From: Calditrichota bacterium
GTDB lineage: Bacteria; Electryoneota; RPQS01
Direction: 5' to 3'
DNA: 52,432 bases
Assembly (NCBI GenBank): GCA_020637395.1
Contig: JACJWA010000004.1
Coordinates: 1 to 52,432 of the forward strand
In this document: one piece after another, positions 17,862-29,305 of the stretch
Numbering within the stretch: the stretch's first letter is position 1
Layout of the letters: each line of letters begins with the position of its first letter
Program-made: the position numbers and the translations under genes
Notes under the pieces: model-generated
What the model was told of the DNA's origin: nothing
The model's database searches: none
Seen by the model: only the letters and a program-made list of their open reading frames with translations

Positions 17862-18406
17862 ACGAGTATTTGTTCATCATGGGCATGGTGGCTGCGCTCT
17901 TTGGCGGAGTCGTTGCGGCGATTGCCCGAAATCTGTTTCACGCGGCGCTGGGTCTGGCTCTGACGCTTGCGGGTACGGCGGTGTTGTTCATTCCGCTGGG
18001 CGGAGAGCTGATTTCCGTGATTCAGATTCTGGTCTATCTCGGCGCGGTGGCCATTTCGATTTTGTTTATCTTAATGCTGTCGCCGCCGTTCTATCTGAAG
18101 CGCGGACAGCGCAACGTGCTGAAACTGATTGTGTCCGTGATCATCACGGGAATCGTGGCCGTTCCGCTGATGTCCGCCGCGATGTCCGTGAACGCAGTGG
18201 GTGAACGGGCCTACAGTGTGCCGACGGTGCAGCAAATCGGCAGAGTGCTCCTGACGGACTTCGTGTTTCCCTTCGAGATTATGTCCGTGCTGCTGACCGT
18301 GGCGATCATCGGAGCGATTGTGATTGCGCGGGATCTGCCGGAAGACAAACAGGCGCCGCAGGCTCAAGCTGTTGAGACCAAGCGCCCCGAGGAGGTGCAC
18401 GCATGA
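17858..18406 (+). CDS. nuoJ: Complex I subunit J
   Basis: 182-aa membrane subunit with five predicted helices. ARNLFHAALGLALTLAG and VIQILVYLGAVAISILFILML (with the pi-bulge region) are conserved NuoJ/ND6 features. The C-terminal 25 residues are polar and rich in Glu and Gln. ATG start overlaps the nuoI stop (ATGA), with GGGAGG seven bases upstream; readings that begin further 5' run through nuoI and are rejected. Confidence 0.94.
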   Translation: MNEYLFIMGMVAALFGGVVAAIARNLFHAALGLALTLAGTAVLFIPLGGELISVIQILVYLGAVAISILFILMLSPPFYLKRGQRNVLKLIVSVIITGIVAVPLMSAAMSVNAVGERAYSVPTVQQIGRVLLTDFVFPFEIMSVLLTVAIIGAIVIARDLPEDKQAPQAQAVETKRPEEVHA

Positions 18407-18711
18407 TGTCCCTCACCTCGTACCTGGTTTTGGCCGCCCTGCTGTTCCTGCTCGGAGTGTTCGGCGTGATCGAGCGCCGCAACCTCGTCGGACTTATGAT
18501 TTCAATCGAACTGATGCTCAACTCCGCGAGCATCAATTTTATGGCATTTAATCATTTTCTGTTTCCCGGCACGGTGACCGGTCAGATTATGACGCTGTTT
18601 GTGATTGGTCTGGCGGCGGCGGAAGCGACGCTGTTTCTGGCCATCGTCTTTGCAGTCTATCGTCATTATCGCTCCATTAACGTGGAGCAAGTGGATCACC
18701 TGCGCGGCTAA
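18403..18711 (+). CDS. nuoK: Complex I subunit K
   Basis: 102-aa three-helix membrane subunit. GVIERRNLVGLMISIELMLNSASINF contains the conserved Glu of helix 2 (ISIEL), and FVIGLAAAEATLFLAIVFAVYR the conserved Glu of helix 3, both part of the proton path. Overlaps nuoJ by four bases. Confidence 0.96.
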   Translation: MMSLTSYLVLAALLFLLGVFGVIERRNLVGLMISIELMLNSASINFMAFNHFLFPGTVTGQIMTLFVIGLAAAEATLFLAIVFAVYRHYRSINVEQVDHLRG

Positions 18712-18713
18712 AT

Positions 18714-20588
18714 ATGTTTACAGAAGCTACGCAAATTCAATTTGGCATCGCCACCGTCCTCGCGCCGATCGCATCTTTCGTGTTGATCGCCGCGCTGGCG
18801 ATGCGGCGTCCGATGCTGGCGAAAATCATTTCGCTGTCGGGCGGCCTGGTCAGTCTGGTGCTTGCAAGCCTGCTGTTGTTTGGAGTGGGCGAACCCGGCT
18901 ACAAGATTCAGGCGACGTGGGACTGGCTCTTGAAAGAGCCAGCCGGATTCTCGATAGGAATCTTGCTCGACCCGCTCTCTTTAGTAATGTTGTGGGTTGT
19001 GGCTGTAGTGGGATTCCTCGTGCAGTGGTACTCGGTCTCGTACATGGAAGAGGACGCGAATCAGTCGAAGTTCTTCGCGTTCATTTCGCTCTTCTGCTTT
19101 GCGATGATGGGGTTCACGATTGCGCCGAACCTCCTGCAGTCCTTCATGTGCTGGGAGCTTGTGGGATTGGGCTCGTATTTATTGATCGGATTCTGGAATC
19201 ATCTTCCATCGGCAGCGACCGCCGCGCGCAAGGCCTTTGTCGTCACGCGACTGGGTGACTTGGGCTTCTTTGCCGCGCTGCTTCTGGCCGCGACGGGTCT
19301 GGGCGCGCTGGACTTTGGGTCTCTGGCCGATTCCAACATGGCATCAGGATGGAAGATGGGTCTTGCGGGATATGACTATGGAGTTTGGATCTCGCTCGCG
19401 CTGTTCCTTGCGGTGATCGGCAAGAGCGCGCAGTTTCCGCTCTACGGCTGGCTGCCGGACGCCATGGAAGGCCCGACACCGGTCAGCGCGTTGATTCACG
19501 CCGCGACGATGGTCGCCGCCGGTGTGTATCTGCTGGCGCGCACGTCGTTCATCGTGGTGCTGGGCAGCGAATCCGTGCAGACCGTGTGGCACGGGTTGGC
19601 CATGCTTGCCATGCTGACCGCTCTGATGAGCGGCATGGTGGCGATTGTGCAGAGCGATATTAAGCGCGTCTTCGCTTACTCAACAATCAGCCAGTTGGGC
19701 TATATGGTCGTGGGTATCGGCTCCGGTGCCGTGGTGGCCGGAATGATGCATTTGTTCACGCACGCGTTTTTCAAGGCGCTGTTGTTCTTGACGGCGGGTG
19801 CGTTTATTCACGCCGCGCATTCCAACTCGATTACGGAGATTGCGCGTGCTGGAGGCGCAAAGCTGAAGCTTCCCATGATTGCCCTGGGCGCGGGTTCGCT
19901 CGCGCTCATGGGAATCTTCCCGTTCGCGGGCTTCTACAGCAAGGATGCGATTCTGGAGCATCTGTTCGTGGAAGGTGATTGGGTGCTCTATGTCGCGGCG
20001 ATGTTCGGTGTGCTGGTGACCTCGTATTATACGGCGCGCGTGATCTTCCTGATGCTGAAAGTTCCCGCAGACGATCATCTTGGTCATCATCTGCACGTCG
20101 GCGGCTGGATGAAACTTCCGCTGGCGGTGCTGACGGTCGGCGCATTGGTCGCGGGCAATTTGTGGATGTGGAAAGTGGAGCACTGGTTCCATGTGCCGCA
20201 TGGCGAGCATGGCAACGCGGTGCTGATCACGACCATCGTCTCCACGCTGTGCGCGCTTGCCGGACTGTACTACTCGGCGCGCGTTTTCTACTGGAAGAAA
20301 TCGGAAGATCCGATGGCAAATTGGGTCGGGCTGGCCAATGTCCTGCGTGAAAAATGGTATCTGGACACGGCATACGACAAGTTGGTTCACAACATTTATC
20401 TTCCGTTCACGGCCTTTCTGAATCGCATCGAACTCAGATTCGTCAAAGGCGCGCTGGACGGAATCGGAACGGGCAGCATGGCAATCGCAAGAACCTTGGC
20501 CCGTGTCATGACCGGAGAAGTCCAGCAATATGTGGGCGTCTCCTTTGCGGTTGTGGCGGCGGTCGTCATCATTTTAATGAATCGGTGA
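18714..20588 (+). CDS. nuoL: Complex I subunit L (antiporter-like)
   Basis: 624-aa antiporter-like subunit at the distal end of the membrane arm. Conserved parts are the CWELVGLGSYLLIGFW segment, the PLYGWLPDAMEGPTPVSALIHAATMVAAGVYLLAR block with its key Lys/His residues, and the FAYSTISQLGYM element. The C-terminal 120 residues fit the lateral helix and final anchor helix. Two bases after nuoK. Confidence 0.96.
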   Translation: MFTEATQIQFGIATVLAPIASFVLIAALAMRRPMLAKIISLSGGLVSLVLASLLLFGVGEPGYKIQATWDWLLKEPAGFSIGILLDPLSLVMLWVVAVVGFLVQWYSVSYMEEDANQSKFFAFISLFCFAMMGFTIAPNLLQSFMCWELVGLGSYLLIGFWNHLPSAATAARKAFVVTRLGDLGFFAALLLAATGLGALDFGSLADSNMASGWKMGLAGYDYGVWISLALFLAVIGKSAQFPLYGWLPDAMEGPTPVSALIHAATMVAAGVYLLARTSFIVVLGSESVQTVWHGLAMLAMLTALMSGMVAIVQSDIKRVFAYSTISQLGYMVVGIGSGAVVAGMMHLFTHAFFKALLFLTAGAFIHAAHSNSITEIARAGGAKLKLPMIALGAGSLALMGIFPFAGFYSKDAILEHLFVEGDWVLYVAAMFGVLVTSYYTARVIFLMLKVPADDHLGHHLHVGGWMKLPLAVLTVGALVAGNLWMWKVEHWFHVPHGEHGNAVLITTIVSTLCALAGLYYSARVFYWKKSEDPMANWVGLANVLREKWYLDTAYDKLVHNIYLPFTAFLNRIELRFVKGALDGIGTGSMAIARTLARVMTGEVQQYVGVSFAVVAAVVIILMNR

Positions 20589-20595
20589 TCATACT

Positions 20596-22047
20596 ATGGA
20601 ACTTCCGATTCTCTCAATCATTCTTCTTTGTCCTGTAGTCGGCGTGCTGCTGTTGTTCATGGTCCCCGAAGGTCGCGACAACGTCGTACGCTGGATTTCG
20701 CTTGCGGTGTCACTGGTGGCCGCGTTCTTCTCCGTGTGGATGTTTGTCGCCTACGACCGGGTGCAGGCAGGATTTCAATTCACCGAGCAGCTTCCGTGGG
20801 TACCGGGCCTGAATTCGACGTATCATGTAGCGGTAGACGGCGTCGGCGCGACGCTCGTGCTCCTGAATGCCATCGTGCTGTTGACGGGCGTCGTGACGTC
20901 GTGGAGTATCAGCTTCCGCGTGAAGGAATACTTCATCCTGTTTCTGTTGCTGGTGGCCGGTGTGTTTGGCAGTTTCATCTGTTTGGACTTCCTGCTATTC
21001 TTCATCTTCTTCGAAGTCGCCGTGCTGCCGATGTATCTCTTGATCGGCATTTGGGGCTCGACGAACCGGGAATACGCGGCCCTGAAGCTGACCATCATGC
21101 TCCTTGCGGGCAGCGGTCTGGTGTTCATCGGGCTGATCATGGTCTATTTCACAAGCTCGGTGCACACGTTTGACTTCATCACGCTGCGCGACACGGGCTT
21201 CAGCAATGAGTTTCAGGATCTCGTTTATCCGCTGATGTTCTTGGGATTCGGAACGTTGGCGGCGGTTTTTCCGCTGCACAATTGGTCGCCGGACGGTCAC
21301 GTGGCGGCACCGACCGCAGTATCCATGCTGCACGCAGGTGTGCTGATGAAGCTTGGCGCCTATGGCGTTTTGCGGTACGGCATTGAGATGTTCCCGCATG
21401 GAGCACAGACGTGGGCTCCGGTGGCGGGCTTCTTTGCGGCCTGCGGCGTGGTGTACGGCGCGCTCGTTGCGGCACAGCAGACGGACCTGAAATATATGAT
21501 CGGCTATTCGTCTGTGTCGCACATGGGATTGGTGATGTTTGGTCTGGCGGCGGGAACGACGATGGCGATCAACGGCGCGGTCTATCAGATGTTCTCGCAC
21601 GGCATCATGACGGCGCTCTTCTTCTCTGCGGTGGGCTTCTTCTATGAGCAGACGCACACGCGCAACATCTACGACTATGGCGGATTGGCGCGCAAGGCGC
21701 CGTGGGTGGCGACCTGCTTCATCATGGCGGGATTGGCCGGCGTGGGATTGCCCGGACTGGCCGGATTCCCGGCGGAGTTCATGATCTTCCTGGGAGCATT
21801 CGAGCGCTTCCCGGTGTTGACACTGATTGCCGTGCCAAGTCTGGTCTTCGGAGCGTTTTATATGCTGCGGGTATTGCAAAGTGTGTTCTTTGGCCCGGAA
21901 GGCGGAAAGACGCCGCAGGTGCACGACGTGGGAGTTTTCTCCGGTTCGCCGCGCGTGCTCTTGGCCGGATTGATTATTCTGTTTGGCGTGGCACCGCGTT
22001 TGCTGTCTGACGTCATCGCACCTTATGCGCGGGAGCTGTTGAAATGA
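20596..22047 (+). CDS. nuoM: Complex I subunit M (antiporter-like)
   Basis: 483-aa antiporter-like proton-channel subunit. FFIFFEVAVLPMYLLIGIWG contains the conserved Glu of helix 5; FPLHNWSPDGHVAAPTAVSMLHAGVLMKLGAYG and MIGYSSVSHMGLV are standard. Seven bases separate it from nuoL. Confidence 0.96.
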   Translation: MELPILSIILLCPVVGVLLLFMVPEGRDNVVRWISLAVSLVAAFFSVWMFVAYDRVQAGFQFTEQLPWVPGLNSTYHVAVDGVGATLVLLNAIVLLTGVVTSWSISFRVKEYFILFLLLVAGVFGSFICLDFLLFFIFFEVAVLPMYLLIGIWGSTNREYAALKLTIMLLAGSGLVFIGLIMVYFTSSVHTFDFITLRDTGFSNEFQDLVYPLMFLGFGTLAAVFPLHNWSPDGHVAAPTAVSMLHAGVLMKLGAYGVLRYGIEMFPHGAQTWAPVAGFFAACGVVYGALVAAQQTDLKYMIGYSSVSHMGLVMFGLAAGTTMAINGAVYQMFSHGIMTALFFSAVGFFYEQTHTRNIYDYGGLARKAPWVATCFIMAGLAGVGLPGLAGFPAEFMIFLGAFERFPVLTLIAVPSLVFGAFYMLRVLQSVFFGPEGGKTPQVHDVGVFSGSPRVLLAGLIILFGVAPRLLSDVIAPYARELLK

Positions 22048-23468
22048 TGATGCAAATGCTTCCCGAGTTTGCCATGCTTGGCGCGCTGCTGCTGATGTTC
22101 GTCTTGACCTTGAGCAACAGCCTGAGCGAGAAATCCGCGCGCGCCGCGACGCTGATTTTAGCGGCGCTGGTGGCGGTGGCGGCATGGGCCGCGATGTCCC
22201 AGCAGGGCGAGTTGTTCTCCAATAGCTACAGGCTTGATCCCTACTCGCAGTTCTTTAAGTTCTTGATGGCGGTTGGATTGTTTGCCAACGCGATCTTCGG
22301 CTGGCCGCTCAGGTCCATTCCCAAGCAGCAGCGCACGGAATACTACTTCCTGTTTTTCGCGGCGGGGCTGGGCATGATGCTTCTGGCGAGTGCGTTCAGT
22401 TTCCTCGTGCTTTACGTGGCTATGGAATTGCTGTCCTACTCGATGTACACCCTGGTCGGCATGCGCCGCCAGCGCACGGAATCCATCGAGAGCTCAGTCA
22501 AGTATCTGATCATCGGCGCGTCCGCGAGTGCGATTGGATTGTTCGGAGTAAGCTACATCTATGGCGCAACGGGCAGTCTGAACTTCGGAACAGTAGCGAG
22601 TCAATTGGCCAGTTCGTCCGCCAGAAGCGCGCTGCTTCTGCCGGGATTGGTGCTGGTGCTGAGTTCGTTTCTGTTCAAGCTCGCGGCATTTCCATTCCAC
22701 GCCTGGGCGCCGGATGCTTACGAAAGTTCGGCCTCACCCGTGGCGATGTTCCTTGCTTCAGTTTCGAAGCTCGCGGGCATTGCGGTGCTCTTCAGATTGG
22801 TCTATCTGGTCAAGCCATACTTGCCCGAGTTTGAGACTGTGATCGGACTATTGGCCCTGGCTTCAATGACCTTTGGCAACTTCGTTGCCTTCCGCCAGAA
22901 GTCCGTGAAGCGCCTGTTTGCCTATTCCAGCATCGCCCAGGCGGGTTATCTGATGTTAGGCATGATCGGCTTCGGCGCGAGCGCACCGGAAGCCGTCGTA
23001 TTCTATTCGGTGATCTACCTCTTGATGAATCTCGTGGTCTTCTCGGTCGTGCTTGAGCTTGAGCGTGAAGGAGAAGACCCGCAGATGGCGAGTTTCCAGG
23101 GACTGTATCGCCGCAACGCTCTGATGGCGATGGCGCTGTTGGTGGCGCTGTTCTCACTCGCCGGAGTTCCGCCGCTTGCGGGATTCTTCGGCAAGTGGCT
23201 TCTGTTTAGCAGCGCGGCGACGGCGGGCCATGTTTGGTTTGTGGTCCTGGCGATCTTGAACAGTGTCGTTTCGCTTTACTATTACCTCTTCCTTGTGAAG
23301 GCCGCATACTACGGCGAAGTTCCGGAAGGCGCGGTGATTGGCTCGCGCGGCGGACCGAGACTGGCAGTGCTGATCGTGACGATTGCGATCACGTTCTTGG
23401 GAATCTATCCGCGCATTTTGACCGAGTACATCGGCAGCTTGAATCTTCCGAAGACGATGCTGCCTTAA
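22044..23468 (+). CDS. nuoN: Complex I subunit N (antiporter-like)
   Basis: 474-aa antiporter-like subunit and last gene of the nuo block. LYVAMELLSYSMYTLVG carries the helix-5 Glu; FPFHAWAPDAYESSASPVAMFLASVSKLAG and FAYSSIAQAGYLMLG follow. The start has three consecutive Met codons; I take the first (22044), overlapping nuoM by four bases, with GGGAG upstream. No nuoE, nuoF or nuoG follows, so the complex as encoded here has no NADH-oxidising arm. Confidence 0.95.
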   Translation: MMMQMLPEFAMLGALLLMFVLTLSNSLSEKSARAATLILAALVAVAAWAAMSQQGELFSNSYRLDPYSQFFKFLMAVGLFANAIFGWPLRSIPKQQRTEYYFLFFAAGLGMMLLASAFSFLVLYVAMELLSYSMYTLVGMRRQRTESIESSVKYLIIGASASAIGLFGVSYIYGATGSLNFGTVASQLASSSARSALLLPGLVLVLSSFLFKLAAFPFHAWAPDAYESSASPVAMFLASVSKLAGIAVLFRLVYLVKPYLPEFETVIGLLALASMTFGNFVAFRQKSVKRLFAYSSIAQAGYLMLGMIGFGASAPEAVVFYSVIYLLMNLVVFSVVLELEREGEDPQMASFQGLYRRNALMAMALLVALFSLAGVPPLAGFFGKWLLFSSAATAGHVWFVVLAILNSVVSLYYYLFLVKAAYYGEVPEGAVIGSRGGPRLAVLIVTIAITFLGIYPRILTEYIGSLNLPKTMLP

Positions 23469-23514
23469 TTTTTGTTGAACGTAATACTTGACATACCTCT
23501 GAAAGGAACCCATC

Positions 23515-23706
23515 ATGGCACTGAAGATTGACGAATCCTGCATCAATTGCGGCGCGTGCGAACCGGTTTGCCCGGTCAAGGCGATCACGGAAGGTCCGGA
23601 CATCTTCGTGATTGACCCGGCTGTGTGTGTGGAGTGCGAAGGGCACTTCCCGGAACCGCAGTGCCAGTCGGTCTGCCCGGTGGACTGCATCTCCAAGGCA
23701 GACTAA
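23515..23706 (+). CDS. 2[4Fe-4S] ferredoxin, extended-loop type
   Basis: 63-aa soluble ferredoxin. The first cluster motif is classical, CINCGACEPVCP. The second is split by an insertion: C-V-E-C, eight residues, then CQSVCP, which is the pattern of Allochromatium-type ferredoxins. AAGGAA lies six bases before the ATG. Sitting between complex I and pyruvate:ferredoxin oxidoreductase, it is the obvious shuttle between them, but this role is inferred from position. Confidence 0.93.
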   Translation: MALKIDESCINCGACEPVCPVKAITEGPDIFVIDPAVCVECEGHFPEPQCQSVCPVDCISKAD

Positions 23707-23720
23707 TCCGAAATTAACCC

Positions 23721-23746
23721 TGGCCGCAGCACTTTCGCTGCGGCCA
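23721..23746 (+). terminator. Hairpin between ferredoxin and nifJ
   Basis: A perfect 10-bp stem TGGCCGCAGC / GCTGCGGCCA with loop ACTTTC. No T-run follows, so it may be an mRNA-stabilising hairpin or a weak terminator rather than a full stop. Confidence 0.55.
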
Positions 23747-23763
23747 CTCTGTGAGCTATCGAA

Positions 23764-27344
<3,581 letters not shown>

Positions 27345-27348
<4 letters not shown>

Positions 27349-28343
27349 AACTATCTACAAGCTACCTTGGGTTGACTCTCAAGCATCCGGTGATGTCCTC
27401 TGCATCCCCATTGGCGCAAAATTTACCGGGCGTCAAGCGGTTGGAAGACGCCGGCGCGTCGGCCATCGTGCTTCCGTCGCTGTTTGAAGAACAGATAGAG
27501 CAGGAAGCTCTGAGCCTGCACCTGGCTATGGAGCAGGGCAGCGAGAGCTTCGGCGAAGCGCTGAGCTATTTCCCGGAACCGGACCGCTTCCTGGTGGGAC
27601 CGGACGAATACTTGAATCTGGTTGCGCAGTGCAAGCAATCTTGCGACGTTCCGATCATTGCCAGTTTGAATGGGCGCGCTCCGGGATCGTGGGCGCATCA
27701 TGCAAAGCTGATCGAGCAGGCCGGAGCGGATGCGCTTGAACTGAACATCTACTATCTTGCCACGGACTTCACGATCACGGGCGCCGATGTGGAGAACAAC
27801 TACATCGAGATTTTGAAAGCCGTGAAGTCGGAAGTCAAGATTCCGGTGGCGCTGAAGCTGTCGCCGTACTTCTCCGCGTTTGCGTCTATGGCCAAGCGCT
27901 GTGATGAAGCTGGCGCGGATGGATTGGTGTTGTTCAATCGTTTCTATCAACCGGACCTTGACATCGAAGAGCTTGAGGTGAAGCCTCACGTTGAGCTTTC
28001 GACGTCGTCGGACATTCGTCTGCCGTTGCGTTGGCTGGCCATTCTGCACGGCAATTTGAAGTGCGGCTTGGCGGCGACCTCCGGCGTCCATACGCACGAA
28101 GACGCGATCAAGCTCCTGATGGCCGGCGCGGATGTCGTGATGATGTGTTCTGCGCTCTATCAGTGGGGAATCCATCGTCTGGCGCGGCTGGTGGACGAAA
28201 TCGAGGTCTGGATGCAGGATCATGGGTACGAGTCGCTGGAAGTGCTGCGCGGCTCGATGAGCCAGCGGTCCGTTGCCGATCCGGCGGCCTTCGAGCGGGC
28301 AAACTACATGAAGTCGCTTCAGAGTTTCCGGGCCCTGGCATAA
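27345..28343 (+). CDS. Dihydroorotate dehydrogenase-like flavoprotein
   Basis: 332-aa FMN-binding TIM barrel of the dihydroorotate/dihydropyrimidine dehydrogenase superfamily. It opens with STSYLGLTLKHPVMSSASPL, followed by LEDAGASAIVLPSLFEEQ, SLNGRAPGSWAHHAK and a C-terminal phosphate-binding region (TSGVHTHEDAIKLLMAGAD). GTG start at 27345 has AAGGAG seven bases upstream and overlaps the nifJ stop. In many anaerobes this particular subfamily lies directly after nifJ; its substrate is not known to me and a true pyrimidine role is doubtful, as no other pyr gene is near. Confidence 0.85.
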
Positions 28344-28370
28344 GGCCCATGGAGGACATTTGGAGGCAAT

Positions 28371-28398
28371 GCGGGACTGGGAGACCAGTCCCGCTTTT
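28371..28398 (+). terminator. Intrinsic terminator closing the nifJ operon
   Basis: A perfect 10-bp stem GCGGGACTGG / CCAGTCCCGC with a GAGA loop, followed by TTTT, lies 27 bases after the flavoprotein stop. Confidence 0.92.
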
Positions 28399-28517
28399 GT
28401 AAGTACATAAAAAACAATCTGAACGAGAATATGGCGCAGGGCCGGTGATAGTCAAGCGGCTTGACTCCGATTTGCGAAAACATTATTTTTGCAAGTCTAA
28501 ACACGAAGGAGTGGATC

Positions 28518-28805
28518 ATCGCCCGGAAAGCACAGACCGTCGCCGCGCCGGAGAAGTCCGGCAAGAGCAAGGAGCTCAAGGCTCCGCGGTTTTCCGTTCC
28601 GTTCACCCGCAAGAACTACTTGATTTTGGGTGCGGGGGTGGTGATGTTGCTGGTGGGATATGTCTTGATGGGACAGCCGCCCCACGACGGATTTTTGAGT
28701 TTGACGTTGTCGCCGATCTTATTGACGGCTGCATATTGCATCGTGATTCCGTGGGGGATCATGGCTCGTGACAAGAGCGACGGTGCTTTGGCCAGGGGCG
28801 ATTAG
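28518..28805 (+). CDS. Small two-helix membrane protein (DUF3098-like), possible AUC start
   Basis: About 95 aa: a basic N-terminus (ARKAQTVAAPEKSGKSKE), then helix 1 (NYLILGAGVVMLLVGYVLMG) and helix 2 (SPILLTAAYCIVIPWGIMA). The layout recalls the DUF3098 family of FCB bacteria; function unknown. The start is unusual: AAGGAG at 28506-28511 is followed after six bases by ATC at 28518, and no ATG, GTG or TTG is in frame between there and TTG at 28461, which has no ribosome site. Either AUC is used or the TTG gives a 19-residue longer protein. The last codons and the TAG stop lie inside the tRNA-Val gene. Confidence 0.65.
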   Translation: MARKAQTVAAPEKSGKSKELKAPRFSVPFTRKNYLILGAGVVMLLVGYVLMGQPPHDGFLSLTLSPILLTAAYCIVIPWGIMARDKSDGALARGD

Positions 28806-28870
28806 CTCAGCTGGTCCAGAGCGCCTGCTTTACACGCAGGATGTCGGGGGTTCGAATCCCTCATCGCCCA
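28796..28870 (+). tRNA. tRNA-Val (anticodon TAC)
   Basis: A full cloverleaf: acceptor GGGCGAT / ATCGCCC, D-arm with AGCTCAGCTGGT, anticodon stem CCTGC / GCAGG with loop TTTACAC, T-arm GGGGGTTCGAATCCCTC. CCA is not encoded. Its first ten bases overlap the end of the upstream small membrane protein gene. Confidence 0.96.
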
Positions 28871-28900
28871 CGAGATAGGAACATAGTTAGGATTTTAGCC

Positions 28901-28974
28901 GGGGTCGTAGTTCAGTTGGTTAGAACGCTGGCCTGTCACGCCGGAGGTCGCGGGTTCGAGTCCCGTCGGCCCCG
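28901..28974 (+). tRNA. tRNA-Asp (anticodon GTC)
   Basis: Acceptor GGGGTCG / CGGCCCC (one G-U pair), D-arm GTTCAGTTGGTTAGAAC, anticodon loop CTGTCAC, T-arm CGGGTTCGAGTCCCG. CCA is not encoded. Thirty bases after tRNA-Val. The half from the anticodon loop onward is repeated at 35319 and, decayed, at 42558. Confidence 0.97.
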
Positions 28975-28984
28975 CTAAAAATGA

Positions 28985-29013
28985 AGGGTTTACCAGAGAT
29001 GGTAAACCCTTTT
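28985..29013 (+). terminator. Terminator of the tRNA-Val/tRNA-Asp unit
   Basis: A perfect 10-bp stem AGGGTTTACC / GGTAAACCCT with loop AGAGAT, followed by TTTGATTTTG. A recognisable relative of this stem occurs at about 42612-42635. Confidence 0.88.
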
Positions 29014-29305
29014 GATTTTGCGATCTTGCAACTCGAAGGATAGTGGTTTCAAAGATGCGGAAGCTGAGCAGGAGATTTATTCGCGGAACTCCGGCACTTT
29101 GTCGGATGGCGGCAATACAGAGTGCCACTGCGCACGACAAGCGCAGCTTATGAACACAGGTTACAGAACGGAAATATGCCAAATCCTATGTAGCTGTTTA
29201 CAAAGAAATTTTGCAAAGGTCTAACAATTGCAATACATATTAATCCCCTGCGCGATTGCACATCTCGTGCGCACATGACCACCAGTGATTCAAGAACGGA
29301 TACTT

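Noticed and set aside
29012..29224. 70-codon plus-strand frame after tRNA-Asp
   Set aside because: Starts inside the tRNA terminator region and has no recognisable feature; the gap to 29305 seems to be promoter DNA only.
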